DNA of 58,941 bases, taken from the NCBI GenBank assembly GCA_017539565.1, contig JAFYCS010000031.1, forward strand, positions 1 through 58,941, in the 5' to 3' direction. Positions 40,909-49,659 of the stretch are shown here, piece by piece; the stretch's first letter is position 1; the number at the start of each line of letters is the position of its first letter. Source of the stretch: Lachnospiraceae bacterium (GTDB lineage Bacteria > Bacillota > Clostridia > Lachnospirales > Lachnospiraceae). The translations under genes were made by a program, and so were the position numbers. The notes beneath the pieces are model-generated. The model saw only the letters and a program-made list of their open reading frames with translations, made no database searches and was not told the DNA's origin.

Positions 40909-41337
40909 ATGTATGCACCTGCAATCTTTGATGACAGATTAATGACCAACTGGTTGGATGATTTATTCGGAAAGCCTATATCTGCGATGAACCGCATGGC
41001 AAATCCCATGAGGACGGATATAGTGGAGAAGGATGGTAATTATGTCATGACCATCGATATGCCGGGCTTTAAGAAGGAGGATATCAAGGCAGAGCTTAAG
41101 GATGGTATCCTTACCGTAAGCGCAGGCAGTGATGAGGTTAAGGAAGAGAAGGATGAGACCGGCAAGGTTATCTACAGTGAGAGACATACCGGCAAATACA
41201 GCCGCAGCTACGGCGTCGGCAAGCACCTGACAGAGGCGGACATCAAAGCCAGCTATGAGAACGGCGTGCTTACCCTGGAGTTTCCTACCGAGGCCAGCAA
41301 GCCTGAGGAGCCCAAGCGCATGATCGCCATCCGGTAA
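40909..41337 (+). CDS. Small heat-shock protein (Hsp20/alpha-crystallin)
   Basis: A 142-residue chaperone of the small heat-shock family. The alpha-crystallin domain runs from about 34 to 130 (MTIDMPGFKKEDIKAELKDG, then YSRSYGV and VLTLEFP), and the C-terminal IAI motif (MIAIR) is the oligomer-binding tail. It holds unfolded proteins without ATP. Regulation by HrcA is indicated by CIRCE at 40748. The second half of the gene (from ~41170) uses many C-ending codons and is clearly GC-richer than the first half. A perfect terminator follows. Confidence 0.95.
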   Translation: MYAPAIFDDRLMTNWLDDLFGKPISAMNRMANPMRTDIVEKDGNYVMTIDMPGFKKEDIKAELKDGILTVSAGSDEVKEEKDETGKVIYSERHTGKYSRSYGVGKHLTEADIKASYENGVLTLEFPTEASKPEEPKRMIAIR

Positions 41338-41381
41338 ATGACATCGACGATCACTAAAATTCGATATATTCTCCCCCTCTT

Positions 41382-41414
41382 GGGCCGTGGTGAAGACCAC
41401 GGCCCTTTTATTTT
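41382..41414 (+). terminator. Rho-independent terminator of hsp20
   Basis: GGGCCGTGGT (41382-41391), loop GAAG, ACCACGGCCC (41396-41405), then TTTTATTTT. A perfect 10-bp GC-rich stem. Confidence 0.95.
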
Positions 41415-41451
41415 CTGAATACCGCATACACAAGGCAGTTAAGAGTGCGCC

Positions 41452-41481
41452 TTGCGGCAGGTGCTTTGCGCGTGGTATAAT
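41452..41481 (+). promoter_or_regulatory. Promoter placed seven bases before a start codon
   Basis: TTGCGG (41452-41457), 18 bp, TATAAT (41476-41481). The next gene begins at ATG 41489, so transcription would start at or next to the start codon and the mRNA would be leaderless. No Shine-Dalgarno is visible before this ATG. Confidence 0.6.
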
Positions 41482-41488
41482 ACCGGAT

Positions 41489-42193
41489 ATGGCAGAAATA
41501 CTTCTGATTACATCCGATGATATGATCGCAAGGCAGATAGGGGATCATTTTGCACCCCGTCACCTTAAGCTTAAGCATGAGGGGAATATTGCTGCGGCTA
41601 TGATGGCTGTTGCGGTCAGACCGTTTCCTCTGATAATACTGGATACTGATCTGGCCGGGCAGGAGTTAAAGCAGCTTATCGATGAGATGCGGCAGCAGAG
41701 CAAAGCCCCGTTTTTTTTGATATCTTCACGTACATCAGAAGCAGATGTGATAATGGCTCTGGACGCCGGAGCTGACGATGTTTTTGCCAGGCCTGTAAGG
41801 CCGGGGGAACTGGCTGCAAAGGCAGCGGCAGTCCTGCGCAGACAGGTGATCTATGGTATAAAAGAGCAGAGGGATGGAGATTACATAGAGGCCAGAGAGA
41901 TATATGCGGATCTTGAACAGCGCCGTGTATGGGTGCGTGGAAAGGAGAAGCGCTTCACCCGCAGAGAATTTGAACTGCTGGTGTTTCTTATGAGACATCC
42001 CGATCAGGTATTCACCAAGGAAGAGTTGTATCGCCGTGTATGGGGAGAAGAAGTGGTGGGTGATATGGCCACGGTTACCGTACATATTAAAAAGCTGAGG
42101 AATATGATAGAGGAAAAACCGGCTTATCCCACCATTATTGGAACTGATTGGGGAGTTGGCTATGTGTTTCTGGGGAAAGCACCGGAATGGTAG
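41489..42193 (+). CDS. Atypical OmpR-type response regulator
   Basis: A 234-residue protein with a receiver-like domain (1-115) and a winged-helix DNA-binding domain (135-232: FTRREFELLVFLMRHPDQVFT, TVTVHIKKLRNMI). The receiver keeps the acidic pair D10/D11 and D52 (IILDTDL), but the invariant lysine is arginine (R101 in FARPVRPGE), so signal transfer may be abnormal. No histidine kinase gene is adjacent. ATG 41489 is supported by alignment of the first receiver strand. It overlaps the next gene by 7 bp. Earlier in-frame sequence passes through the hsp20 terminator. Confidence 0.85.
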   Translation: MAEILLITSDDMIARQIGDHFAPRHLKLKHEGNIAAAMMAVAVRPFPLIILDTDLAGQELKQLIDEMRQQSKAPFFLISSRTSEADVIMALDAGADDVFARPVRPGELAAKAAAVLRRQVIYGIKEQRDGDYIEAREIYADLEQRRVWVRGKEKRFTRREFELLVFLMRHPDQVFTKEELYRRVWGEEVVGDMATVTVHIKKLRNMIEEKPAYPTIIGTDWGVGYVFLGKAPEW

Positions 42194-42843
42194 ATATAAT
42201 ATATGAAGACAAGGCAGTAATAGTATGCCATAAAGCGGCCGGGATGGCGGTGCAGACAGCACGTCCCGGGGAGAAGGATATGGTAAGTGAGTTGAAAAAC
42301 TACTTATCCCGCGAAAAAAAAGGCGAGCCGTATGTGGGTATAGTTCACCGGCTTGACCAGCCCGTAGAGGGCCTGATCGTATTTGCAAAGGACAGCAGGG
42401 CGGCAGCTGCGCTGTCAAAACAGGTTAGGCAGGGCGGCGGGATGCACAAGGAGTACCTTACGCGTGTCTATGGCTGCATGCCGGCAGATAAGGGCAGACT
42501 TGAAGACTGGATGCTGAAGGATAAAGGGAATATCTCAAGAATAGCAGATCCGGATACTGTCGGAGCACAGAAGGCGGTACTGGAGTATGAAAAGCTGGAG
42601 ACATCCGGGAACACCGAACTGTTAAAGATACTGCTTCACAGCGGACGGCATCATCAGATAAGGCTGCAGCTGTCTGCACAGTCTGCGCCTGTTTTGGGAG
42701 ACAGCAGATACGGTTCGGAAGAGTCGGTTGCTTACACCCGTGAACATGGGATCAAAAGGCTCTGCCTTATTGCACGAAAGCTTGAATTTGACCATCCGGT
42801 AAGCGGTGAGCGTAAGAGTTTTGAGCTGGACGTAATGTTGTAA
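42187..42843 (+). CDS. RluA-family pseudouridine synthase
   Basis: A 218-residue pseudouridine synthase. Catalytic Asp lies in the HRLDQPVEGLIVFAK motif (the usual form is HRLDxxTSG; here T/S is replaced by V/E). A second signature is LLHSGRHHQIRLQLS. It has no N-terminal S4 domain and is shorter than typical RluA/RluD, like the small RluA-group enzymes of unknown target. It changes uridine to pseudouridine in rRNA or tRNA. The start overlaps the response-regulator stop (ATGGTAG). Confidence 0.88.
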   Translation: MVDIIYEDKAVIVCHKAAGMAVQTARPGEKDMVSELKNYLSREKKGEPYVGIVHRLDQPVEGLIVFAKDSRAAAALSKQVRQGGGMHKEYLTRVYGCMPADKGRLEDWMLKDKGNISRIADPDTVGAQKAVLEYEKLETSGNTELLKILLHSGRHHQIRLQLSAQSAPVLGDSRYGSEESVAYTREHGIKRLCLIARKLEFDHPVSGERKSFELDVML

Positions 42844-42896
42844 AATACCCCTTGATATGGTAACATTTTTGCATAAAACGTTAAGGAGCAATACAG

Positions 42897-43352
42897 ATGG
42901 CTGAAAGCAGTGGAGGACGCAGGCCGCTGTCCAGGGAACAGATCGCGCGCAGGACAGTGTCGCGTGAGGAGGTGGCAAAGTGGGCAGCCCAGTCCCAGCA
43001 GGAGGAAATAAGCTTCCGTCATTATTGGGAAACAAAAGAAGTCATCACTGTCAGTGATCCGGGAGATGAATATATCGTTTTTGTCGGAAGAAGCGATGTG
43101 ATGACTGCCAAGATATGGACATTTCTCGACCATTCGATCCCGCACCAGGCATATATATTAAGACCTGATCCGCAGGTACGTTATGACTTGTCGGACAGGG
43201 AAGGGATCATCATGAGGTTTAAATTCTTCGGTGAAGTCCGCATCTTTAACAAAGATGGTTTAAAAGCAATAGCGGATGAGGTCGAAATGCATGTTTACCA
43301 GAGATCGGATGATGTGATACTGCGTGTGGTAAAGGAAAAGGTAATGCCGTAA
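42897..43352 (+). CDS. Hypothetical protein upstream of recU
   Basis: A 151-residue soluble protein that I do not recognise. The N-terminus is Arg/Ser-rich (MAESSGGRRPLSREQIARRT) and the rest alternates beta strands and helices (YIVFVGRSDVM, IIMRFKFFGEVRIFNKDGL, YQRSDDVILRVV). AAGGAG lies before the ATG. It begins an operon with recU, an HtrA-like gene, yhaM and an rlmD-type gene, with gaps of only 0-4 bp from recU onward. No catalytic motif is visible. Confidence 0.7.
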   Translation: MAESSGGRRPLSREQIARRTVSREEVAKWAAQSQQEEISFRHYWETKEVITVSDPGDEYIVFVGRSDVMTAKIWTFLDHSIPHQAYILRPDPQVRYDLSDREGIIMRFKFFGEVRIFNKDGLKAIADEVEMHVYQRSDDVILRVVKEKVMP

Positions 43353-43356
43353 CAAT

Positions 43357-43893
43357 ATGGGAACTTGGAATACCAGAGGACTGCGCGGATCCACTCTGGA
43401 AGAGATGATCAACCGCAGCAATGAAAAATACAGGGAGAATGGTCTGGCACTGATACAGAAAGTACCTACACCGATCACCCCTATGGAGATAGATAAAAGC
43501 GGATCGCGCATCACTCTGGCATATTTTGACCAGAAGAGTACGGTCGATTATATAGGTGTAGTGCAGGGAGTGCCGGTCTGCTTTGATGCAAAGGAGTGTG
43601 CCGGTACAACTTTTGCAATACAGAATATACACCCTCATCAGGTAGAATTCATGAAGGATTTTGAAAAGCAGGATGGTGTTGCATTCCTGCTGATCTATTT
43701 TACCGGCCTGGATGAGCTGTACTACCTTAAGTTTGAGAAAATGTGGGAATTCTGGCAGAGGGCTGAAAATGGAGGACGAAAAAGCTTCAGACATGATGAG
43801 CTGGATCCCGAATATGTGATAACCCCGCACAGGAGCGTGCTGGTACCGTATCTGGATATGTTAAACCGCGATCTGCAGGAAAGAAAAGATTAA
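43357..43893 (+). CDS. recU: Holliday junction resolvase RecU
   Basis: A 178-residue nuclease of the RecU family. It cuts four-way DNA junctions in recombination and repair. Typical segments are GLRGSTLEEMINRSNEKY near the start, TVDYIGVVQGVPVCFDAKEC (the metal-binding D and DxK region, about 67-86) and HPHQVEFMKDFEKQDGVAF. It starts 4 bp after the preceding gene with a weak ribosome site, suggesting coupling. The stop codon overlaps the next ATG. In many Firmicutes recU neighbours a penicillin-binding protein; here it does not. Confidence 0.93.
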   Translation: MGTWNTRGLRGSTLEEMINRSNEKYRENGLALIQKVPTPITPMEIDKSGSRITLAYFDQKSTVDYIGVVQGVPVCFDAKECAGTTFAIQNIHPHQVEFMKDFEKQDGVAFLLIYFTGLDELYYLKFEKMWEFWQRAENGGRKSFRHDELDPEYVITPHRSVLVPYLDMLNRDLQERKD

Positions 43894-45395
43894 TGAAAGA
43901 AAACGAAAACGAGAAAAAAGAGAATACGGATATTACCAAGGATAAAGAGAAAGAAAAGGAAGTATCCGCTGATGCCCAGAAGGAAGCCACCGATTATGAT
44001 TTCATAAGGGAGCAGATACGTGAACGCCCTATCAATCGTAAGAAACTGGTACAGCGTTTCATTATTGCAGCGGGCATGGCACTAGTTTTCGGACTGGTTG
44101 CATGCCTGACATTTTTCTTTCTTGAGCCCAAGCTGAGTAAATGGCTTTCGGGTGATGAAGATATGGAGCTCAAGATAGTTGAGCTTCCGGAGAATACCGT
44201 GGAAGAAGAGGAATACCAGGCTCAGATTATCCAGGAAGATGAGGAGCCGGAGCAGCTGGTGATAGAGACACCTATTGATCAGATGAGTCTGACTGACGAA
44301 GATATGGTCAGTGCCAATCAGGCAGAAGAGAATGTGAGCCAGAATACGGTCCCGGAACCGCCGTCCGAACAGCCGCGCGATGATCTCCAACCGCAGATCG
44401 TTTACGAACAGGTTCCGCTGGAACTTGAGGATTACAGGCAGTTATACAGGAAGCTCTATGCGCTTTCACGGGAAGTAGCAAAGAGTCTGGTGACTGTTAC
44501 TGCCGAACCGGATGCCGAAGACTGGCTGTCATCATCGGATGCTTCGGAATACCAGACTATAGGTGTGATCGTCGGAGAGAACGGATACGAGATGCTTATT
44601 TTGGCCGATTCGGATAATCTTGCCGGAGCGGAAAATATAAATGTAAGATTTGTGAATGGCAGCAGGGGGAAGCTTACACAGAAGGCTATAGATACAGATA
44701 CAGGCCTTGGAATATATGCCATACCGCTTTCATCGATTGATAAGACAACCATGGACAGTGTGACATGGGCTACTCTCGGAAGCTCATATAGCAGCAGTAT
44801 CCTTGGAAATGCGGTTATGGCTGTAGGAAATCCTCTGGGAGTGAGTTCTATATGCTACGGAGCCGTAACATCAGCTTCTAAACTGGTAACTATGCGCGAT
44901 GCATCATATCAGCTGCTGACCACGGATATATACGGCAGTGAAAATGCCAGTGGTGTTATAGTCAATATACGCGGCCAGATAGCGGGGATAATATGCCAGC
45001 GTCATAATGATGCCGGGATGGAAAACATGATCTATGCTTATGGTATAAGCAGTATACGTAAGCTTATAGAAAACCTGTCCAACGGAAAAGAGCGTGCCTG
45101 GCTTGGCCTTGAGATAGGAGAGATATTGCCTGAAACCGCGCTGGATCTGAACATACCGCAGGGTGTATATATAGATCAGGTGGAAATGGATTCACCTGCG
45201 CTGGAAGCAGGACTTGCCAAGGGTGATATCATACAAAAGATAGGGGATATCCCTGTAAGCAGTGTTAATGACTATATGAACGTACTGCAGAGTCTGGAAC
45301 CGGGGACGGAGATAAAGATCGATTATGCACGCCCCTCCGGCGCGGAGTACAAGAGTATGGAAATAAATATCACATTAGGAAAGAGAGATGAATAA
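43893..45395 (+). CDS. HtrA-like membrane protein with PDZ domain and degenerate protease site
   Basis: A 500-residue protein with a charged cytoplasmic N-terminus (1-50), a membrane helix (about 55-77), an acidic Glu/Gln-rich stalk (about 85-175), an S1C trypsin-like domain (about 190-385) and a PDZ domain (about 395-500, AWLGLEIGEILPETA and SPALEAGLAKGDIIQKIGDI). The trypsin-like fold is recognisable (GNAVMAVGNPLGV, SYQLLTTDIYG). However, the histidine position reads LILADSDNL, the aspartate position DTGLGIY, and the serine loop ENASGVIVN (S353) instead of GNSGGPLVN. Two of three catalytic residues are lost, so it is probably a pseudoprotease scaffold. It overlaps both neighbours by one base. 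Confidence 0.85.
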   Translation: MKENENEKKENTDITKDKEKEKEVSADAQKEATDYDFIREQIRERPINRKKLVQRFIIAAGMALVFGLVACLTFFFLEPKLSKWLSGDEDMELKIVELPENTVEEEEYQAQIIQEDEEPEQLVIETPIDQMSLTDEDMVSANQAEENVSQNTVPEPPSEQPRDDLQPQIVYEQVPLELEDYRQLYRKLYALSREVAKSLVTVTAEPDAEDWLSSSDASEYQTIGVIVGENGYEMLILADSDNLAGAENINVRFVNGSRGKLTQKAIDTDTGLGIYAIPLSSIDKTTMDSVTWATLGSSYSSSILGNAVMAVGNPLGVSSICYGAVTSASKLVTMRDASYQLLTTDIYGSENASGVIVNIRGQIAGIICQRHNDAGMENMIYAYGISSIRKLIENLSNGKERAWLGLEIGEILPETALDLNIPQGVYIDQVEMDSPALEAGLAKGDIIQKIGDIPVSSVNDYMNVLQSLEPGTEIKIDYARPSGAEYKSMEINITLGKRDE

Positions 45396-46327
45396 TGAAG
45401 TACATCAAAGATCTGACTGAAGGAAGCAGGATACAGGGAGTATATTTTTGCAAGTCAAAGATATCAACGGAAACAAAAAACGGTAAACCATATGACAGCC
45501 TGGTATTACAGGACAAGACCGGTTTATTGGACACTAAGATATGGGATCCGAACAGCCTGGGGATAAGCGAATTTGAAGCCGGAGACTTTATCGATGTTGT
45601 AGGAGATGTGATCATCTTTAACAATGCAAAGCAGGCAAGGCTTACAAGGGCACGCCGTGCGGAAGAAAACGAATATGATCCTGCGGATTATATGCCGTCC
45701 ACAAAAAAGAATCCGGAGATAATGTATAAGGAATTGCTGGAACTGGTGGATTCCATTGAGAATACCTATTATAAAGAACTTATGGAGCTGTTCTTTAAAG
45801 ATGAGGAATTTGCTTCTGTTTTTAAACATGCTTCTGCGGCAAAGACCGTACATCACGGATTTATCGGCGGATTACTGGAACATTCGCTTAATGTTGCAAA
45901 GGTATGTGATCAGAGCTGCACACTGTATCCAATGATGAAGAGGGATCTGCTGATAAGTGCGGCACTGCTGCATGATATCGGAAAACTGAGAGAACTTTCT
46001 GCCTTTCCCCAGAATGATTATACTGATGAAGGACAGCTCCTTGGACATGTTGTAATGGGTGCTATGATGGTGGAAGAGAAGATAAAGGAGATACCCGGCT
46101 TCCCTGTGGAACTCAAGACAGATCTGGAGCATTGCATCCTGGCTCATCACGGTTCACTTGAATTCGGATCACCGAAGAAGCCTGCATTGATAGAGGCACT
46201 GGCACTTTCGATGGCCGATAATATGGATGCAAAGATAGAGACTTTTGTGGAAGCTGTTGAAAACAGCGATAGTGACGGCTGGCTGGGCTTCAATAAATTC
46301 CTGGACAGCAATATAAGAAGGACATGA
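45395..46327 (+). CDS. yhaM: YhaM-family 3'-5' exoribonuclease (OB-HD)
   Basis: A 310-residue two-domain protein. Residues ~1-95 form an OB-fold (DTKIWDPNSLGISEFEAGDFIDV) and 130-310 form an HD hydrolase. The HD residues are in HHGFIGGLLEHSLNV, AALLHDIGKL and CILAHHG. YhaM degrades RNA and DNA from the 3' end in Bacillus and relatives. It overlaps the HtrA-like gene by one base and the next gene by four, so it sits in one tight operon with genes of DNA and RNA processing. Confidence 0.9.
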   Translation: MKYIKDLTEGSRIQGVYFCKSKISTETKNGKPYDSLVLQDKTGLLDTKIWDPNSLGISEFEAGDFIDVVGDVIIFNNAKQARLTRARRAEENEYDPADYMPSTKKNPEIMYKELLELVDSIENTYYKELMELFFKDEEFASVFKHASAAKTVHHGFIGGLLEHSLNVAKVCDQSCTLYPMMKRDLLISAALLHDIGKLRELSAFPQNDYTDEGQLLGHVVMGAMMVEEKIKEIPGFPVELKTDLEHCILAHHGSLEFGSPKKPALIEALALSMADNMDAKIETFVEAVENSDSDGWLGFNKFLDSNIRRT

Positions 46328-47709
46328 CTGAATTAAAGAAAAACGATATAATTTTTTTACAGATAAGCGATCTGGGTACGGAGGGGGAAGGCATCGGGAA
46401 AAAGGATGGCTTTCCTTTATTCGTAAAGGGAGCGATACCGGGAGACGAGATAGAAGCCGGTGTTACCAAACTGAAGAAAAACTACGGATATGCAAGGCTG
46501 GTCAGTATTGTTAAACCTTCAGCAGAACGTACTGTTGCAGCATGCCCGGTATTCGGCAGATGCGGCGGCTGCAGACTGATGCATATGTCTTATCCGGCGC
46601 AGCTTGTGTATAAAGAAAAAAAGGTTGTGGAAGCCCTTAACCGTATCGGCGGATTTGACAGGGATGAACTGTCCGATAAAAAGGACAGTATCCTGGGAAT
46701 GGACGAACCCTTCAGATACAGGAATAAAGCAGTATATCCCATAGCACGGGGACGAGACGGCCGTATATGTGCAGGCTTTTTTGCGGCCAGAACACATGAA
46801 GTGATAGAGTGTGAGGACTGCCTGATCGGTGCAGAGGAGAATGCGGGTATAATAAAGAGCGTTCTTGCCTGGATGGAGGAATACGGGATCGAGCCGTATG
46901 ATGAAGTGGAACGGAAGGGCGTGATAAGACACATCTTTATCAGAAAAGCCTTTGCGACAGGCGAATTGCAGCTCTGTATAATATCCACAGCGGATAAAGT
47001 GCCGTATATAAATAAGCTTCTTGAAAAGCTTGATGATATTACGAGTATATGGCTTAATGTAAATAGTGAAAATACAAATGTTATATTTGGAAAAAAGACG
47101 GAGCTTATAGGCGGCAGGGAGTACATTGAAGATGTGCTTCTGGGTATAAAGTTCAGGATATCACCGCTGTCTTTTTATCAGGTGAATCCGGCACAGACCC
47201 GTAAACTGTATGGAGCAGCCCTTGATTATGCGGATATTAAGGGTGGTGAGTATATATGGGATATATGCTGTGGCATAGGTACTATCACGCTTGCGGCTGC
47301 CGACAGGTTAAGACAGAAAGGCCGTGGCGGCAGAGTACTGGGACTCGAGATCGTACCTGAAGCTATTGAAAATGCGAAAGAAAATGCAGAACTTAATGAG
47401 ATAGATAATGTTGAATTTATATGCGCGCCGGCGGAGGAATATCTGCCGGAACGCATAAAGCTTGCAGGTGAACACCCCGATGTCATAATTGTGGATCCGC
47501 CACGGGCAGGTCTGGAACGTCCTGCCGTAGATGCCATTCTTGAGGTTTCACCGGTAAAGATTGTTTACGTCAGCTGTGATCCTGCAACTCTTGCACGTGA
47601 CCTGCGTATCTTTGCAGATGGCGGATACAGTATCAGGCGCTTCCGTGCCTGTGATATGTTTGCCCAGACAGCCCATGTTGAATCAGTCGTACTGCTTTCA
47701 CGCGACTGA
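46324..47709 (+). CDS. 23S rRNA (uracil-C5)-methyltransferase, RlmD/TrmA family
   Basis: A 461-residue SAM-dependent RNA methyltransferase. An N-terminal TRAM domain (~5-60) is followed by an iron-sulfur ligand set (CPVFGRCGGC and CEDC, about 78-160). Next is the Rossmann domain (IWDICCGIGTITLAAA), then VDPPRAGLERP, and the catalytic cysteine in YVSCDPATLARDL. It methylates U at carbon 5, in 23S rRNA (RlmD type) or another site; the exact base cannot be known. The ATGA overlap with yhaM indicates translational coupling. Confidence 0.9.
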   Translation: MTELKKNDIIFLQISDLGTEGEGIGKKDGFPLFVKGAIPGDEIEAGVTKLKKNYGYARLVSIVKPSAERTVAACPVFGRCGGCRLMHMSYPAQLVYKEKKVVEALNRIGGFDRDELSDKKDSILGMDEPFRYRNKAVYPIARGRDGRICAGFFAARTHEVIECEDCLIGAEENAGIIKSVLAWMEEYGIEPYDEVERKGVIRHIFIRKAFATGELQLCIISTADKVPYINKLLEKLDDITSIWLNVNSENTNVIFGKKTELIGGREYIEDVLLGIKFRISPLSFYQVNPAQTRKLYGAALDYADIKGGEYIWDICCGIGTITLAAADRLRQKGRGGRVLGLEIVPEAIENAKENAELNEIDNVEFICAPAEEYLPERIKLAGEHPDVIIVDPPRAGLERPAVDAILEVSPVKIVYVSCDPATLARDLRIFADGGYSIRRFRACDMFAQTAHVESVVLLSRD

Positions 47710-47754
47710 TAAGAGTATTATGGTCATTATGACAAGGATCCGGAGGTAAGAAAT

Positions 47755-49656
47755 ATGAAGAAAAAGATCGCAGTGTTCACAAATGGATGGAATGATGATT
47801 ATCTGGATTTCGCACTGGAAGGAATACGAAAACGAGCTGCGGAGGATAATGTTGATGTCTTTATCTTTCTTGATTATACCTCTTATGACAAGACCGAAGC
47901 AGAGATCGTGGGCGAGCTGAATATATTGAACCTTCCGAAACTTGAAAGTTTTGACGGTATTCTGCTCCTGGGGAATACGCTGAATAATGCCGGGGAAAAT
48001 GCGATCCTTCGTGAAAAGATACTTGAAACAAAAGTACCTTCATTATGTCTTGAATACTCACTTGATGATATTAACTGCATAAGGACCGAAAACATAAACG
48101 GCATGAAAGAGCTTATTGAACACATGATCACGGTCCATGGAGTCAGTGATATATTCTGGGTAAGCGGCCCGTATGATAACGAAGAGAGCAACGAAAGATA
48201 TCAGGCTGTGATCGAGACTATGGAGAAGCACGGCCTGTCCGTAGATCCGGAAAAAAGCTTTGAAGGCTGCTGGAGCTATGCGATCGTTGAAGAGAATATG
48301 CCGGGGATAATTGAAAAGATGACTAAACTTCCGGATGCGTTTATATGCGCGAACGATTCGATGGCTCTGGCATTATGTGTGGTCCTTGATAAGGCGGGGA
48401 TAAGGGTACCTGATGATGTAAAGGTTACTGGATTTGATAATCTTATGACAGGCAATCATTTTTCGCCGATACTTACCTCAGTAGACCGCGGATGGCAGAT
48501 GAGAAGCTATCAGGCAATGGACAGTCTGATAGGTCTTATGAACGGTGAACCTGACTTCGGAGATAAGGTTTATCATTCAACCTTTGATCAGGGAGAGAGC
48601 TGCGGATGTTCTATGGGCAAAGAAGGACAGAGGATACAGAAAGAAGCCAGGACCAGGGCATTCAGTATTCCGGTAGAAAGAACCATATTTGACTGGCATC
48701 TTATCGAGCTGGATGAATCTGTTGCAGGTGTTAAAATTCCGGATGATATCCACGCAGGGTTTGCCGGATTGTTTGAGAAGAGCTGTTCCTATGAAGGTGG
48801 TGATTTCTTTATATGTCTTGATAAGAGATTTGTTGAGTCAATGGATGAGGATGTGAGAGGAAATACTGCAGGTTACAGCGATGAGATAGACGTTATATAC
48901 GGAATGGAGAACGGAGTTACTGTTCCAAGACATACGATACCGGTAGATGATATTGTTCCGTGTTATGATCCGGTGTCCGCTGAAACAGTGATGTATCTGC
49001 TGGTTCCGCTCCATGCCGAGGATGAATGCCAGGGGTATTATGTCAGCAAAAATCATGTTAAAACGATCAAGGATTTTTATATGAACTCACTGACCAGACA
49101 TATATCGTCAGGTCTAGGCAGGGCACGTCAGAATATAAGGCTGGAGAACCTTAACAAGATCCTTGCGGAGATATCTGTAAGGGATGAGCTTACCGGATTG
49201 TATAACAGAATGGGATATGAAAAGATTGCTATCCCCTATCTTGATGAGCTGAGACGTACTAAACGAAAATCTGTCATCATGGTTGTGGATATCAACAGGA
49301 TGAAGGTGATAAATGACCAATACGGACATCTTCAGGGAGATACCGCGATCAAGATCGTTGCAAATGTTATTAAATCATCTGTACCGAATAACTGGAAGGC
49401 CGTCAGGTATGGTGGTGACGAATACGTTATCATAGGTGAATATAAGATATCCGAGGACATGGAAACTGTTAAGAAGCAGATCATAGATAAGGTAAAAAGG
49501 ATCACAGAGGATCTGTGCCTTCCGTTTAAACTCAGCGTGAGTATCGGATATGTTGTAATAGATTCAGATAACAGTCTGGGAAATGAAGAGTATTTCCGTA
49601 TGGCTGATGAAGCTATGTATGAGATGAAGCTGGAGGCCCATAAGCAGGAAAAATAA
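47755..49656 (+). CDS. Diguanylate cyclase with cytoplasmic LacI-type sensor domain (copy 1)
   Basis: A 633-residue protein with no signal peptide. Residues ~1-270 resemble the effector domain of LacI/GalR regulators (KKKIAVFTNGWNDD, CANDSMALALCVVL, DVKVTGFDN) but lack the helix-turn-helix. A Cys-containing motif ESCGC lies near residue 285, then a linker (about 300-455), and a GGDEF domain (about 475-630) with the catalytic RYGGDEY at 551-557. It should make c-di-GMP in answer to a sugar-like ligand inside the cell. No RxxD inhibitory site is seen. GGAGG precedes the ATG. A related gene is at 54296. Confidence 0.88.
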   Translation: MKKKIAVFTNGWNDDYLDFALEGIRKRAAEDNVDVFIFLDYTSYDKTEAEIVGELNILNLPKLESFDGILLLGNTLNNAGENAILREKILETKVPSLCLEYSLDDINCIRTENINGMKELIEHMITVHGVSDIFWVSGPYDNEESNERYQAVIETMEKHGLSVDPEKSFEGCWSYAIVEENMPGIIEKMTKLPDAFICANDSMALALCVVLDKAGIRVPDDVKVTGFDNLMTGNHFSPILTSVDRGWQMRSYQAMDSLIGLMNGEPDFGDKVYHSTFDQGESCGCSMGKEGQRIQKEARTRAFSIPVERTIFDWHLIELDESVAGVKIPDDIHAGFAGLFEKSCSYEGGDFFICLDKRFVESMDEDVRGNTAGYSDEIDVIYGMENGVTVPRHTIPVDDIVPCYDPVSAETVMYLLVPLHAEDECQGYYVSKNHVKTIKDFYMNSLTRHISSGLGRARQNIRLENLNKILAEISVRDELTGLYNRMGYEKIAIPYLDELRRTKRKSVIMVVDINRMKVINDQYGHLQGDTAIKIVANVIKSSVPNNWKAVRYGGDEYVIIGEYKISEDMETVKKQIIDKVKRITEDLCLPFKLSVSIGYVVIDSDNSLGNEEYFRMADEAMYEMKLEAHKQEK

Positions 49657-49659
49657 AGG

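Noticed and set aside
46590-47126. 178-residue antisense frame in the methyltransferase gene
   Set aside because: Runs opposite a protein with clear family motifs; composition typical of a mirror frame.
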